Positions 25,030 through 33,093 of a stretch of 64,000 nt of DNA are shown in pieces (the first letter of the stretch is position 1; every line of letters starts with the position of its first letter). Both the position numbers and the translations under genes were made by a program. The notes beneath the pieces are model-generated. The model saw only the letters and a list, made by a program, of their open reading frames with translations. It had not been told where the DNA came from and ran no database searches. Origin of the DNA: Chloroflexota bacterium (GTDB taxonomy: Bacteria > Chloroflexota > Anaerolineae > Aggregatilineales > Phototrophicaceae); contig JAIUNI010000001.1 in assembly GCA_020161935.1 (NCBI GenBank), forward strand, positions 186,001-250,000, in the 5' to 3' direction.

Positions 25030-25130
25030 TTTTGTCTGCCGCCGCTGTCATTGCTGCAAAAAGCAGTCTTTAGTCAGTAGTCGACAGTCGTTAGTCAAAG
25101 GCAAATGTGGAATACAGGTTAACCGCCAAG

Positions 25131-25148
25131 TCGCCAAGAACGCCAAGA
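25131..25148 (+). repeat. 18-bp exact direct repeat, copy 2
   Basis: Identical to 24780-24797. It is preceded at 25122 by a further related CGCCAAG unit, giving a small CGCCAAG cluster. Confidence 0.85.
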
Positions 25149-25338
25149 TCAATGCAGAAAGGGTTGAGCACAAAGCACATATAGATATAAATTCCGGTAT
25201 AAAAAGGGTGCAGGTAAGCACAGAATAGCAGATTTAAACCCAGAAAGGGTGAACATTTGTCAGAACATTTGGTCGCTTTTGAGCAGGGTTGGCGCTAACC
25301 ATTTTGAGGGAAAAGGTGTGCGATAAAAGTTAGTTGAT

Positions 25339-25356
25339 GGTTGGTAAATGGTTTGT
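25339..25356 (+). repeat. short direct repeat left of the DUF2270 gene
   Basis: GGTTGGTAAATGGTTTGT matches 26250-26267 at 16 of 18 positions. The two copies flank the DUF2270 gene, about 910 bases apart. Confidence 0.4.
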
Positions 25357-25531
25357 CGGGTTAACCGAAAATAAACTTAAGTAGTAACAAGTTTCAAGTG
25401 GCAAGTTTCAAGAATGCCGTTAGCTATTGCTCGCTCATCATTTAGCCAAGCGAGAACAAAACTGTTCATTTTTCAGATGGGTTTTGATGTGGCAGAATAG
25501 CGGAAACTCGTGAGTAGTGAGCTAACCACTG

Positions 25532-26230
25532 ATGCAAGACTCTTATAACCAATCGCAATCGCATATTCCGTCTACTGCCGATTTACGACCATCTGATGTG
25601 AATACAGCGATGGTGCATCTGTACCGCGCCGAAATGACCCGCGCGAACAGTTGGCGCAGCCGTTTGGATGTGACGACCAATTGGGCGCTGATCTCGACGG
25701 GTGCGGCAGTGAGCTTCGCCTTCAGCCAAACGGTGACGCACCACAGCGTTATTATCCTGAATACCCTTTTGATTACCTTGTTTTGGGTGATCGAAACCCG
25801 CCGCTACCGCTACTACGAGTTATGGAGCTACCGTTTGCGGTTGATGGAACGCGACTTTTACGCGCCGCTGCTGGCGACTGCCACCATGCCCAACCCTGAA
25901 TGGACGCGAAAGCTCGGTGAAAGCCTGCTGCATCCACAGTTCACGATCTCGAATTGGGAGGCGCTTGGCCGCCGTTTGCGCCGCAATTACCTGTGGATTT
26001 ATCTGGTGCTGTTCGGTTCGTGGTTCGCCAAGTTGATGTTATATCTCGAAGGCATCGAGTCGTGGGGACAGCTTGTCTCACGCGCCCGGATAGGTGTCGC
26101 GCCGGGGTGGTTGGTGATGGCGATAGTGCTGATCTTTTACGCGGGGCTAGTGGTTATGGCAGTCGGCACCTATCACCTGCGACAGTCGGTCGGCGAGGTG
26201 TTCAGCCACAACGCAGGCGAGGTTGAGTAG
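25532..26230 (+). CDS. DUF2270 family membrane protein
   Basis: The protein has 232 residues. The N-terminal part shows the family pattern MVHLYRAEMTRANSWRSRLD and TTNWALISTGAAVSFAFS. Two membrane helices (about 50-85) follow, then a cytoplasmic segment with RRYRYYELWSYRLRLMERDF, and two further helices (about 150-170 and 192-215). Function of the family is not established. The start ATG 25532 has no clear Shine-Dalgarno. It lies between dispersed repeats on the left and a terminator on the right and has no obvious functional link to its glycan neighbours. Confidence 0.8.
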   Translation: MQDSYNQSQSHIPSTADLRPSDVNTAMVHLYRAEMTRANSWRSRLDVTTNWALISTGAAVSFAFSQTVTHHSVIILNTLLITLFWVIETRRYRYYELWSYRLRLMERDFYAPLLATATMPNPEWTRKLGESLLHPQFTISNWEALGRRLRRNYLWIYLVLFGSWFAKLMLYLEGIESWGQLVSRARIGVAPGWLVMAIVLIFYAGLVVMAVGTYHLRQSVGEVFSHNAGEVE

Positions 26231-26249
26231 CGCTAAAAGCTGGCAGTTT

Positions 26250-26267
26250 GGTTGGTAGACGGTTTGT
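26250..26267 (+). repeat. short direct repeat right of the DUF2270 gene
   Basis: GGTTGGTAGACGGTTTGT is the second copy of the repeat at 25339-25356, with two mismatches. Confidence 0.4.
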
Positions 26268-26312
26268 GTATTCAAACCGCAGCTTCATAAATGGCACAAA
26301 AATAGACCCTTT

Positions 26313-26347
26313 TTGCCTGTTATCGCCTGTTTTACAGGCAAGTTTTT
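26313..26347 (+). terminator. terminator after the DUF2270 gene
   Basis: TTGCCTGT (26313-26320) pairs with ACAGGCAA (26334-26341), followed by GTTTTT. A shorter alternative stem GCCTGT (26325-26330) with ACAGGC uses the same right arm, because GCCTGT is repeated. It ends at the stop of the convergent minus-strand gene. Confidence 0.6.
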
Positions 26348-27470
26348 AACTGGTGACCAATGTCAGCACGAAGAACACGGTCACAATCCACAGCGTACTG
26401 TTTCGCAATACTCTGAAGCGTTTATTTTGTGCTGCAAATAGGATGACCGCAATCTGTAAGCCGACAATAAACCGCAAAATGCCAATCGGTTCACGGTAGG
26501 TTGAAAACGGCACGAACAACATGACCGCCGCGTTCACCAGTAGCAGACTCGTTTCGGCTGACCATTTGCCCCGCTGAACCGCTTTGATGCCTGCCCACAA
26601 TGCCCAGATGGTTGGTATCAGGACGAAAATCAACAGCATCGGCCCTAAAATCAGCAGGATTGTTCCTCTCGCTTCGGCTGGCGTATCCGTCCAGATTCGG
26701 GCTACCCCCGCAAACGGGATGATCTCGAAGGATGTTGCCATCGCCCCACCGGAACCAATGCCCATTTCCCCCAATGTGGAACGTAAAATCAACTGCCACA
26801 TGGCAAACGGCACGACTGCAATCATGCCTAGGAGTAAGGCATTTTTGATGTCACGCTGAGTCAATAGGTACAGGCCATATGCCCCGACGAAGATCAGGGT
26901 TGTCTCTTTGGCTAAGGCTGCTAAGGCCAAGACGACTGCCGCCCACAGCCAGCGTTTCTCCCGTGCCAACAGGATGCCGCCGATGACCAGACCATAGGCT
27001 AATGGCTCGGACAAACTCAGCCGCACCGAGCCAAAGATGCCCAACGTCAAGCCGTAGGTAAAGGCGTACCAACGGCTGACCCCGAAGCTGACGAGCAGCT
27101 TTTCCAGTAAGGCTGTGCCGACGGCTAATGACACCAAGTTAATGAGCAAAAACGCCCACGGGATCAAATCCGGCTGACCCAACGCCAGTACCCGCCCCAA
27201 CATTGGGAACAAGATGCGCTGAAAACGGTAGGCTGGCACATCTAAGAATTGGCTGGCCGTCGATGGATCACGGGCAATAAAATAGTTGAACTGCCCATCG
27301 TAGCCTTCCGTGCCGTCTTGCTCTGCCGGAATGTGTTCACTGAACCGTGTACCGATGGTGACTAATGCCATCGGATTACCCTTATTGTTCAAAATGATAA
27401 TGAAGACGTAGACTAGACAGAGTAAACAAGAGACGAACCACGGCCTGAACAGCCGCCGTGCCTGAAGCAT
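26346..27470 (-). CDS. polytopic GT-C-like protein (AZOBR_p60025-like)
   Basis: The protein has 374 residues and about ten membrane segments. The first extracellular loop holds GTEGYDGQFNYFIARDP and DVPAYRFQRILFPMLGR. That arrangement resembles the cell-surface glycopolymer formation family typified by AZOBR_p60025. The Asp of YDGQ is a candidate catalytic base. I chose the ATG at 27470 because GAAGGA is well spaced upstream; a longer reading from 27512 lacks such a site. It is the only gene of the glycan block on the minus strand and is divergent from the O-antigen-ligase-like gene across 58 bases, so their promoters must overlap closely. Confidence 0.7.
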   Translation of the reverse strand: MLQARRLFRPWFVSCLLCLVYVFIIILNNKGNPMALVTIGTRFSEHIPAEQDGTEGYDGQFNYFIARDPSTASQFLDVPAYRFQRILFPMLGRVLALGQPDLIPWAFLLINLVSLAVGTALLEKLLVSFGVSRWYAFTYGLTLGIFGSVRLSLSEPLAYGLVIGGILLAREKRWLWAAVVLALAALAKETTLIFVGAYGLYLLTQRDIKNALLLGMIAVVPFAMWQLILRSTLGEMGIGSGGAMATSFEIIPFAGVARIWTDTPAEARGTILLILGPMLLIFVLIPTIWALWAGIKAVQRGKWSAETSLLLVNAAVMLFVPFSTYREPIGILRFIVGLQIAVILFAAQNKRFRVLRNSTLWIVTVFFVLTLVTS

Positions 27471-27528
27471 ATTGTTATCCTTCGTTGTAGAAGCCCGATT
27501 TCTACTATACACCGGGAAGGTTTTCTCG

Positions 27529-29829
27529 TTGAAGAAACGTTCTGACTTCTTTGGATTGGCGATTCTGACGGTCGTTTTGAGCTACGCATTGACCGTTGGC
27601 GCAACCTTTAACGGCATCCTTGACCCGTCATTTCATCCGCTGTCACTCGGTCTCATGAGTCTTTTAGCCGGAGGTTGGCTGGTGCTGCACTGGCGGAATA
27701 AATGGCGCTGGCATCGAACCTCGCTCGACACGGTGTTTTTGCTGTGGATGTTGGCCTTTGCGGTGTCGCTTGTTGGTAACACGGACGCATGGCGACGAAT
27801 CGCTATCGGCTTGTGGTACGTTGGCTTGTATATCGGCATCTGGTACCTGCTGCACGACCTGTTGGCGAACCGTGCTATCAACCGTGTGGTAATTATTGAT
27901 GCGCTGCTGATTGCCGGATTTGTCATTACGCTGCTGGGCTTCGTGCAGTTGAAAATGTGGCTGCAACAGGTGGCGGCAAGTGGTGCATTCATCATGCCGC
28001 CGCGTCCGGTCAGTGTGTTCGGCAACCCGAATTTCCTCAGCGATTTCTTGATCGTCATCATACCACTGACGCTTTCGCGATGGTATATGGCACGGGCAAT
28101 GCCGATTAAAGTGCTGCTGGCTGCGTATGCCCTGATGCAGCTTGGACTTCTATTCCTCACCAGTTCCCGTGGCGCATGGATTGGTATCGCTATTGGCTTG
28201 GTGCTATGGTTCTGGTTGGTTGCCAGCCGAAACGAACGGCTGACACGCACTCGCATTCGAGCATGGTGGCAAGATCAGTCACCACGACTGAAAGGTTTTG
28301 CCGTAGTTGTGGCTGTCGCTGGCATCCTTGGCGCTGCTGGTATTGGCCTATACCTGCTGCGGTCACTGAATGATCCCGGTCGTTCCAGTGATTTACGCGG
28401 CGAAATTTACACGGCGGCTGTCCAGCTTTTCGCTGAAAAGCCGCTGACCGGACAAGGGTTGTTTACGTTCGGTCGTGGTTTGGTTCGACTGCCAGGTATC
28501 AACCCCGATAAGCCGCACAGCCACGCCCACGATTTACCGCTGCAAATTGCCGCCGAGCTGGGTATCGTCGGTTTAGCAGCGCTGGTTATCACGCTGTATG
28601 TCGCCTACCGGACGACCCGGCGCAACTGGCAGGCTTCGACGGCTCAAGGTCGTTTGCTGCTGGCTGGTTCGCTGGCTGCGGTGGTCTCGGTTGGTGTGCA
28701 TCAGTTGACGGATGTGCCGATCATGATGCCCGCGCTTGCCCTTTCGGGGTTAATCGCATTGATACTGGCACTGGCCCCTGCCGAGCCGGAAGCTGTTGCG
28801 CCAAGCTGGTCACGCTTCGGGCATCCGGTGGAAATGGTTGGCATCTGGGTGCTGCTGATCGTCAGCGGCTTCTGGAACAGTGGCGTTTACCAGCAGTATG
28901 TCGATGTGCTGGCTCAGGCCGAGAAAACGAATGAATACCGACAAGCGGCTGAGGATTTACAGCCGGTCATCGATGCTGACCCTAACCTGAGTTTGTACTA
29001 CCTTCAGCAGGGCATGTTATACGGTATGGCTGCCAGCCGAGGTGATACCCAAGCGGCACAATCGGGCATTGCAGCCTACGAACAGTTCATCCAGCTTGAC
29101 CCCGGTTACGCGGTAGCATGGGCCAATTTAGCGGTGCTGCACTGGCAGCTTGGCGACCGTGAAGTGGCGGTTGACGCGCTGCAACAAGCAACACGGTTGG
29201 ACGGTGCCGAGTGGAATTTGCAAGCGCTCCTCGGTCGGTATGCCGCATCTATGGGGAATGAAGATGCTGCAAATGCCGCATACACCGAGGCTTTACGCTT
29301 GTATCCCGATGCCAGCCTCTATACTGAGTTAGAACCGTTTGCCGAAGCGCACCCTGAAACGGTCGATGCGACGAAGATGACCGTCACTGCCCGCGTCGTT
29401 CACCTGTTGGCAGAAGGGCAGGTTGATGAGGCGAAAATGGTTTGGGCAGCCCAACCGCTGCCCGCCTCCGCGCCCAAGCTGGTGATCGACAGCCTGCTCG
29501 CCCTCGCCAGTGGTGATGTGGATATGGCGGCAACGGCACTGAGCAAAGCGGAACTGCTGGTTGGCACGCCGGTAGAGCAGGCATGGGTACACCTCGGCAA
29601 GGCGCGTATGGCACAGGCCATCGGCAGTAGTGATTTAGCCGACCAAGAACTGCTGGCGGCGGAACAATCGCTGGTTCAGAAGCCGTTGGCTACGGACGAT
29701 ATAACGCTCATCAATATCGCGTATGCCCAATTCTTGCAGGTGGCGCTTGAACGGCAGTATTTACCACAGGTGGATTACCGGACGGATCCGGTGCTGATTT
29801 ATCTGTTGGATCGCAGTGGTTCCGAATAA
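27529..29829 (+). CDS. O-antigen ligase-like protein with C-terminal TPRs
   Basis: The protein has 766 residues. About eleven membrane helices hold the Wzy_C/WaaL region: SVFGNPNFLSDFLIVIIP, LTSSRGAWIGIAIGLVL, and the large loop with ENPLTGQG-like KPLTGQGLFTFGRG and PHSHAHDLPLQIAAELGIVG. The His and Arg residues there match the loop needed for ligase/polymerase activity. Residues about 470-750 carry TPR-like repeats (YAVAWANLAVLHWQLGDREV and others), as in PglL-type and Chloroflexota ligases. It probably moves a lipid-linked glycan onto a surface acceptor. I chose TTG 27529 because GGGAAGG precedes it; TTG 27472 lacks a ribosome-binding site. Confidence 0.85.
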   Translation: MKKRSDFFGLAILTVVLSYALTVGATFNGILDPSFHPLSLGLMSLLAGGWLVLHWRNKWRWHRTSLDTVFLLWMLAFAVSLVGNTDAWRRIAIGLWYVGLYIGIWYLLHDLLANRAINRVVIIDALLIAGFVITLLGFVQLKMWLQQVAASGAFIMPPRPVSVFGNPNFLSDFLIVIIPLTLSRWYMARAMPIKVLLAAYALMQLGLLFLTSSRGAWIGIAIGLVLWFWLVASRNERLTRTRIRAWWQDQSPRLKGFAVVVAVAGILGAAGIGLYLLRSLNDPGRSSDLRGEIYTAAVQLFAEKPLTGQGLFTFGRGLVRLPGINPDKPHSHAHDLPLQIAAELGIVGLAALVITLYVAYRTTRRNWQASTAQGRLLLAGSLAAVVSVGVHQLTDVPIMMPALALSGLIALILALAPAEPEAVAPSWSRFGHPVEMVGIWVLLIVSGFWNSGVYQQYVDVLAQAEKTNEYRQAAEDLQPVIDADPNLSLYYLQQGMLYGMAASRGDTQAAQSGIAAYEQFIQLDPGYAVAWANLAVLHWQLGDREVAVDALQQATRLDGAEWNLQALLGRYAASMGNEDAANAAYTEALRLYPDASLYTELEPFAEAHPETVDATKMTVTARVVHLLAEGQVDEAKMVWAAQPLPASAPKLVIDSLLALASGDVDMAATALSKAELLVGTPVEQAWVHLGKARMAQAIGSSDLADQELLAAEQSLVQKPLATDDITLINIAYAQFLQVALERQYLPQVDYRTDPVLIYLLDRSGSE

Positions 29830-29850
29830 TTTGTCGAGGCTATTCAAAGC

Positions 29851-29871
29851 GGGTTTGCCAGCGGTAAACCC
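29851..29871 (+). other. intercistronic hairpin
   Basis: GGGTTTGCC (29851-29859) pairs with GGTAAACCC (29863-29871) around an AGC loop, with one G-T wobble. It lies between the ligase stop and the next start. There is no U-tract, so it is more likely an mRNA stabiliser or weak pause than a terminator. Confidence 0.4.
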
Positions 29872-29895
29872 CTACGTATTGTGTTGAGGGGATAC

Positions 29896-31359
29896 ATGCG
29901 CCAATTAACCATCGAACGTGCTGCGGCGATTATCTTATTTGCCTTATTGTTCGCGCTGGCAACCCGCATTCCGGTGGATACGGATGTGTGGTGGCACCTG
30001 CGTTCGGGGCAGTATATGTTGAGCAACGGCATCATTCATGCTGACCCGTTTTCCTTCACCAAGTTCGGCGAAGCGTGGATTAACCACAGTTGGGGTTCGC
30101 AAATCCTGCTCAATGCCGTGTGGCAGGTTGCTGGCAACTTCGGGTTGGCGATTTATGTGGCGGCGTTGGCGACCGGCGGCATGTGGTTCGTGTACCGGAT
30201 GTCGGCAGGGAACGTGTATCTGAAGGCGTTCGCGCTGGTGATCGGCGCTTCGACGGCGGCGGTGTTCTGGTCACCACGCCCGCAAATGCTGTCGTTCTTC
30301 CTGAGCACAGTGGTGCTATACCTGCTGTACCTGCACAAACGGGAGAAAATTGACCGGCTGTGGTTCATCCCGCCGATTATGTGCGTGTGGGGTAATTTAC
30401 ACGCGGGGTTCTCCATCGGGTTCATTTTCATGGCGGGGTCGATTGCCGGCGAAGTACTCGGTCATTTGTTTAATCCGACCGGTGAGCATGTTGTACCGTG
30501 GGCTGGCATCCGCAAGTTGGTGCTGGTGGCGGTGGTTTCGGCAGCGGCGCTGGTGATTAACCCGTATGGGTTGCAGATGCTAACAGTACCTTTCCAGACG
30601 GTGAGCATTGGCGCACTGCAAAACTTCATTCAGGAGTGGAATTCACCGAACTTCCACGAACGGCAGACGTGGCCTTTCGTGTTCCTGCTGCTGGGGCTGC
30701 TGGGTGTGCTGGGTGCAAGCAAGAAGCGGCTGGACTGGACGGACTTCGTGCTGACGACCGGCACGGCATTCATGGGGCTGCTGGCAGGGCGCAACATTTC
30801 GGTGTTCGCGGTAGTGGCAACGCCGGTGCTGACTTATTACCTCGATGATGTGCTGCGAGAACGGGGATGGGTGGTGAATCCGGTGAAGCGGGTTACACCC
30901 CGTCAGGCACGGTTGAACGCCATTTTGGTGGGGTTCATCCTGCTGGCGGCGTTGGGGAAGGTGCTGCTGGTGCTGGATCGCAAGTCGCTGGATGAGGCGC
31001 AGCGCGAATACCTGCCGGTGGCGGTGACTGAACACCTGAAGACCGCGAACCTCAGTGGGAATATGTTTAATACGTACAACTGGGGCGGCTACTTCATTTA
31101 CTGGCTGCCGGATAAGCCTGTTTTCGTGGACGGACGAACGGATTTGTATGGGGACGCATTCTTGTCGAAGGACTATCTTGATACGGCGACCGGCGCTCCG
31201 GGGTGGGAGGCGACCCTCGACAAGTATCAAATCGCTTATGTGGTGATGGAAGCCGACAGCGGCTTGACGCGGAATTTGCGAACGGCGGCAGGGTGGCGGT
31301 TGGATTACGAGGATCAGCAGGCGGTGGTATTTGTGAGAGAGGCGGCGACCAATGGCTAA
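29896..31359 (+). CDS. polytopic GT-C-like protein with DxWWHL motif
   Basis: The protein has 487 residues and about eleven membrane segments. The first loop reads IPVDTDVWWHLRSGQYML and later FGEAWINHSWGSQ. The C-terminal extracellular part has NTYNWGGYFIYWLPDKPVF followed by VDGRTDLYG. Both ends are shared by many uncharacterised GT-C-like proteins of Chloroflexota and other phyla. The substrate is unknown; the Asp of DTDVWW is a likely catalytic residue. I chose ATG 29896, with GAGGGG just upstream, over GTG 29881. It overlaps the next gene by eight bases. Confidence 0.75.
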   Translation: MRQLTIERAAAIILFALLFALATRIPVDTDVWWHLRSGQYMLSNGIIHADPFSFTKFGEAWINHSWGSQILLNAVWQVAGNFGLAIYVAALATGGMWFVYRMSAGNVYLKAFALVIGASTAAVFWSPRPQMLSFFLSTVVLYLLYLHKREKIDRLWFIPPIMCVWGNLHAGFSIGFIFMAGSIAGEVLGHLFNPTGEHVVPWAGIRKLVLVAVVSAAALVINPYGLQMLTVPFQTVSIGALQNFIQEWNSPNFHERQTWPFVFLLLGLLGVLGASKKRLDWTDFVLTTGTAFMGLLAGRNISVFAVVATPVLTYYLDDVLRERGWVVNPVKRVTPRQARLNAILVGFILLAALGKVLLVLDRKSLDEAQREYLPVAVTEHLKTANLSGNMFNTYNWGGYFIYWLPDKPVFVDGRTDLYGDAFLSKDYLDTATGAPGWEATLDKYQIAYVVMEADSGLTRNLRTAAGWRLDYEDQQAVVFVREAATNG

Positions 31360-32617
31360 GGGGAAGGGCAGCAGCGCACCGCTGCAACTCCACGCGATAC
31401 TCGGTGATTTCCAACTGCTGCTGATCTTGTTTATCAGTCTACGTGTTTTGCTGCTGTTGGTTTTTCAGCCGTTTCTCCTGCAAGGGGTAGAACGCGGGAT
31501 TACGGCGGGCGGCGATTTTCAGACGTATTTCCAGATCGCATCCCTTTCCGACAGTGCAGGGATGCCGCTGCGGGATTGGTGGAGCGAGTTCCCACCGCTG
31601 TGGTCGTATTTCTCGGTCATTGTTTATAAGTTGCAACCTAACTTCACCGGATTTTCGATGCTGTTGGGGATCGTTTTCCTCGTGTTTGACATCGGGAATC
31701 TGGTGCTGATCCGCAAAATCGCCTCACAGGTTTATTCGGCAGAGACGGGGCAGGCATTGGCGTGGGTTTACGCGCTGCTGCTCGCGCCGCTGGTGTTCGT
31801 GTTCTGGACGTTTGAAGTAGTCGTCGCGTTTTTTATGCTGCTGAGTGTGTGGTGGCTGCTGCGGGAACGGGATCTGTTGGCGGGTATTGGGATCGCGATT
31901 GGCACATTAGTGAAGTTTACGCCGTTGGTGCTGCTGGGGAGTATGTGGCGTTACCGGAAGACGAGGCAAGCCATTTTGCCAACGGTTGTCTCGGTCGGCA
32001 TCGTGGCGGCAGTATACGCGGTTTTCTTCCTGCAAAATGCGGCGATGACTATGCCTTCGCTGACGGCGCAGTTTTCAAAAGCCTCGTACCAAACGGTATG
32101 GGCGCTGATTGATGGTAACTATCGCACCGGCAATTTTGGCCCATTAGAAGACCGTCTTGACCCGCAGCGTGCGACCATTGTTCAGGGCAATCCAGCAGTC
32201 ATTCCGGGGTGGCTGCGGTTGGCGGCGGGTGTCGTGATCGGTGTGTTTGTGTTCGTGCGGACGCGGCGATTTGACGCAAAAGGGCTGCTGGCGTTTGCCG
32301 GTATTTCGCTGTTGATCTTTTTCCTTCAAGCGCAGGGGTGGAGTCCACAGTGGCTCGTCCAAATTATCCCGTTTATCCTGCTGTGCTTCCCGACGCGAGA
32401 TGGTGTCATACTGGTTGTGCTGCTCAGTCTGGTGACCTTTGTCGAATATCCGTTTCTATTCATTCGCACAGGGGATACGGGTGGCGAAATTACGGGAAGC
32501 CTTGTTACGCCGTTTGCGACATTGGTCGTCGCGCGAACGGTTATTCTGGCGGGTATTTGTGTTGGGCTATATCGTATTCTGCGCCAATCCCGAGATCGTC
32601 AAGGTCTGGTTACGTGA
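31352..32617 (+). CDS. polytopic glycosyltransferase 87-like protein
   Basis: The protein has 421 residues and about ten membrane helices. Loop one contains AGGDFQTYFQIASLSDS and WWSEFPPLWSYFSVIVYKL; the Asp is placed like the catalytic acid of DUF2029/GT87 alpha-mannosyltransferases. A GTLVKFTPLVLLGSMWRYRK segment matches the family's conserved helix with its KxxP-like lysine. C-terminal QAQGWSPQWLVQIIPF is also family-like. The acceptor is unknown. GAGGCGG precedes the ATG, and the gene overlaps the preceding one by eight bases, so they are co-translated. Confidence 0.75.
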   Translation: MAKGKGSSAPLQLHAILGDFQLLLILFISLRVLLLLVFQPFLLQGVERGITAGGDFQTYFQIASLSDSAGMPLRDWWSEFPPLWSYFSVIVYKLQPNFTGFSMLLGIVFLVFDIGNLVLIRKIASQVYSAETGQALAWVYALLLAPLVFVFWTFEVVVAFFMLLSVWWLLRERDLLAGIGIAIGTLVKFTPLVLLGSMWRYRKTRQAILPTVVSVGIVAAVYAVFFLQNAAMTMPSLTAQFSKASYQTVWALIDGNYRTGNFGPLEDRLDPQRATIVQGNPAVIPGWLRLAAGVVIGVFVFVRTRRFDAKGLLAFAGISLLIFFLQAQGWSPQWLVQIIPFILLCFPTRDGVILVVLLSLVTFVEYPFLFIRTGDTGGEITGSLVTPFATLVVARTVILAGICVGLYRILRQSRDRQGLVT

Positions 32618-32670
32618 ATTCATGCTAATCTGAATTTATCTCATGATTATTTGTCGAGGAGCATTATCGA

Positions 32671-33093
32671 ATGGCGCGGCAGGAACTTGAACTGGCGAAG
32701 GAATTGATTTCGGAAAAGCAGTATGACAAGGCGCGAATGCTGCTGATGAAGGTTAAAGATGACCCCACCGCGCAAAAGTGGCTCGAAAAGTTAGACGAGC
32801 TTGCCCCAATAAAGGCTCCTGAGACAAGTTCAAATGGTCACCATGGCGACGGTGACGTTTCACCGTGGCAATATGCGGCGCTGGAAGTGAAGCGCGCGTA
32901 CGGTATTCAGTACAAAGTGAATGGCGAGTCGCGCCTTGAGTGGAAAGATCAGCCTATATATTTTGCCCTGAACCAATTGGGGCGCGAGGGCTGGGAAATG
33001 ATCAGCTTCGAGTCGATCAACGAATTTTCGGTTTATATCCTTAAGCGTCCGGGCATCGCGGCGGTTAAGAAAATCGACGTTTGGGATCAATGA
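32671..33093 (+). CDS. small soluble protein with DUF4177-like C-terminus
   Basis: The protein has 140 residues. Residues about 1-50 look like a single TPR-type helical hairpin (LAKELISEKQYDKARMLLMK). A polar His/Gly linker follows. Residues about 65-130 resemble DUF4177, with WQYAALEVKRAYGI, then ALNQLGREGWEMISFESINE and VYILKRPG. The fold is small and alpha/beta; function is unknown. GAGGAGC precedes the ATG. It is the only soluble protein in this run of membrane proteins and overlaps the next gene by ATGA, so its product may assist that enzyme. Confidence 0.7.
   Translation: MARQELELAKELISEKQYDKARMLLMKVKDDPTAQKWLEKLDELAPIKAPETSSNGHHGDGDVSPWQYAALEVKRAYGIQYKVNGESRLEWKDQPIYFALNQLGREGWEMISFESINEFSVYILKRPGIAAVKKIDVWDQ

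Larger units (their letters stand above)
24738..25531. other. gene-free stretch of dispersed repeat modules
   Basis: These 794 bases have no convincing gene. They hold an AGTC-rich module (24738-24772), an exact repeat TCGCCAAGAACGCCAAGA (24780-24797), a structured repeat (24847-25029), a second AGTC-rich module (25062-25098), the second exact repeat copy (25131-25148) and a CAAGTTTCAAGT module (25384-25413). Related modules occur, in inverted orientation, at 52073-52430. The remaining sequence is AT-rich and featureless. Confidence 0.75.

Noticed and set aside
24950..25228. A 92-codon open frame in the first gene-free stretch
   Set aside because: It runs through the structured repeat, the AGTC module and the CGCCAAG cluster, has no ribosome-binding site, and its second half reads as low-complexity repeat translation.
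24738..25531. CRISPR array in the repeat-rich stretch
   Set aside because: The repeats are short, unevenly spaced and of several types. There are no regular spacers and no cas genes nearby.
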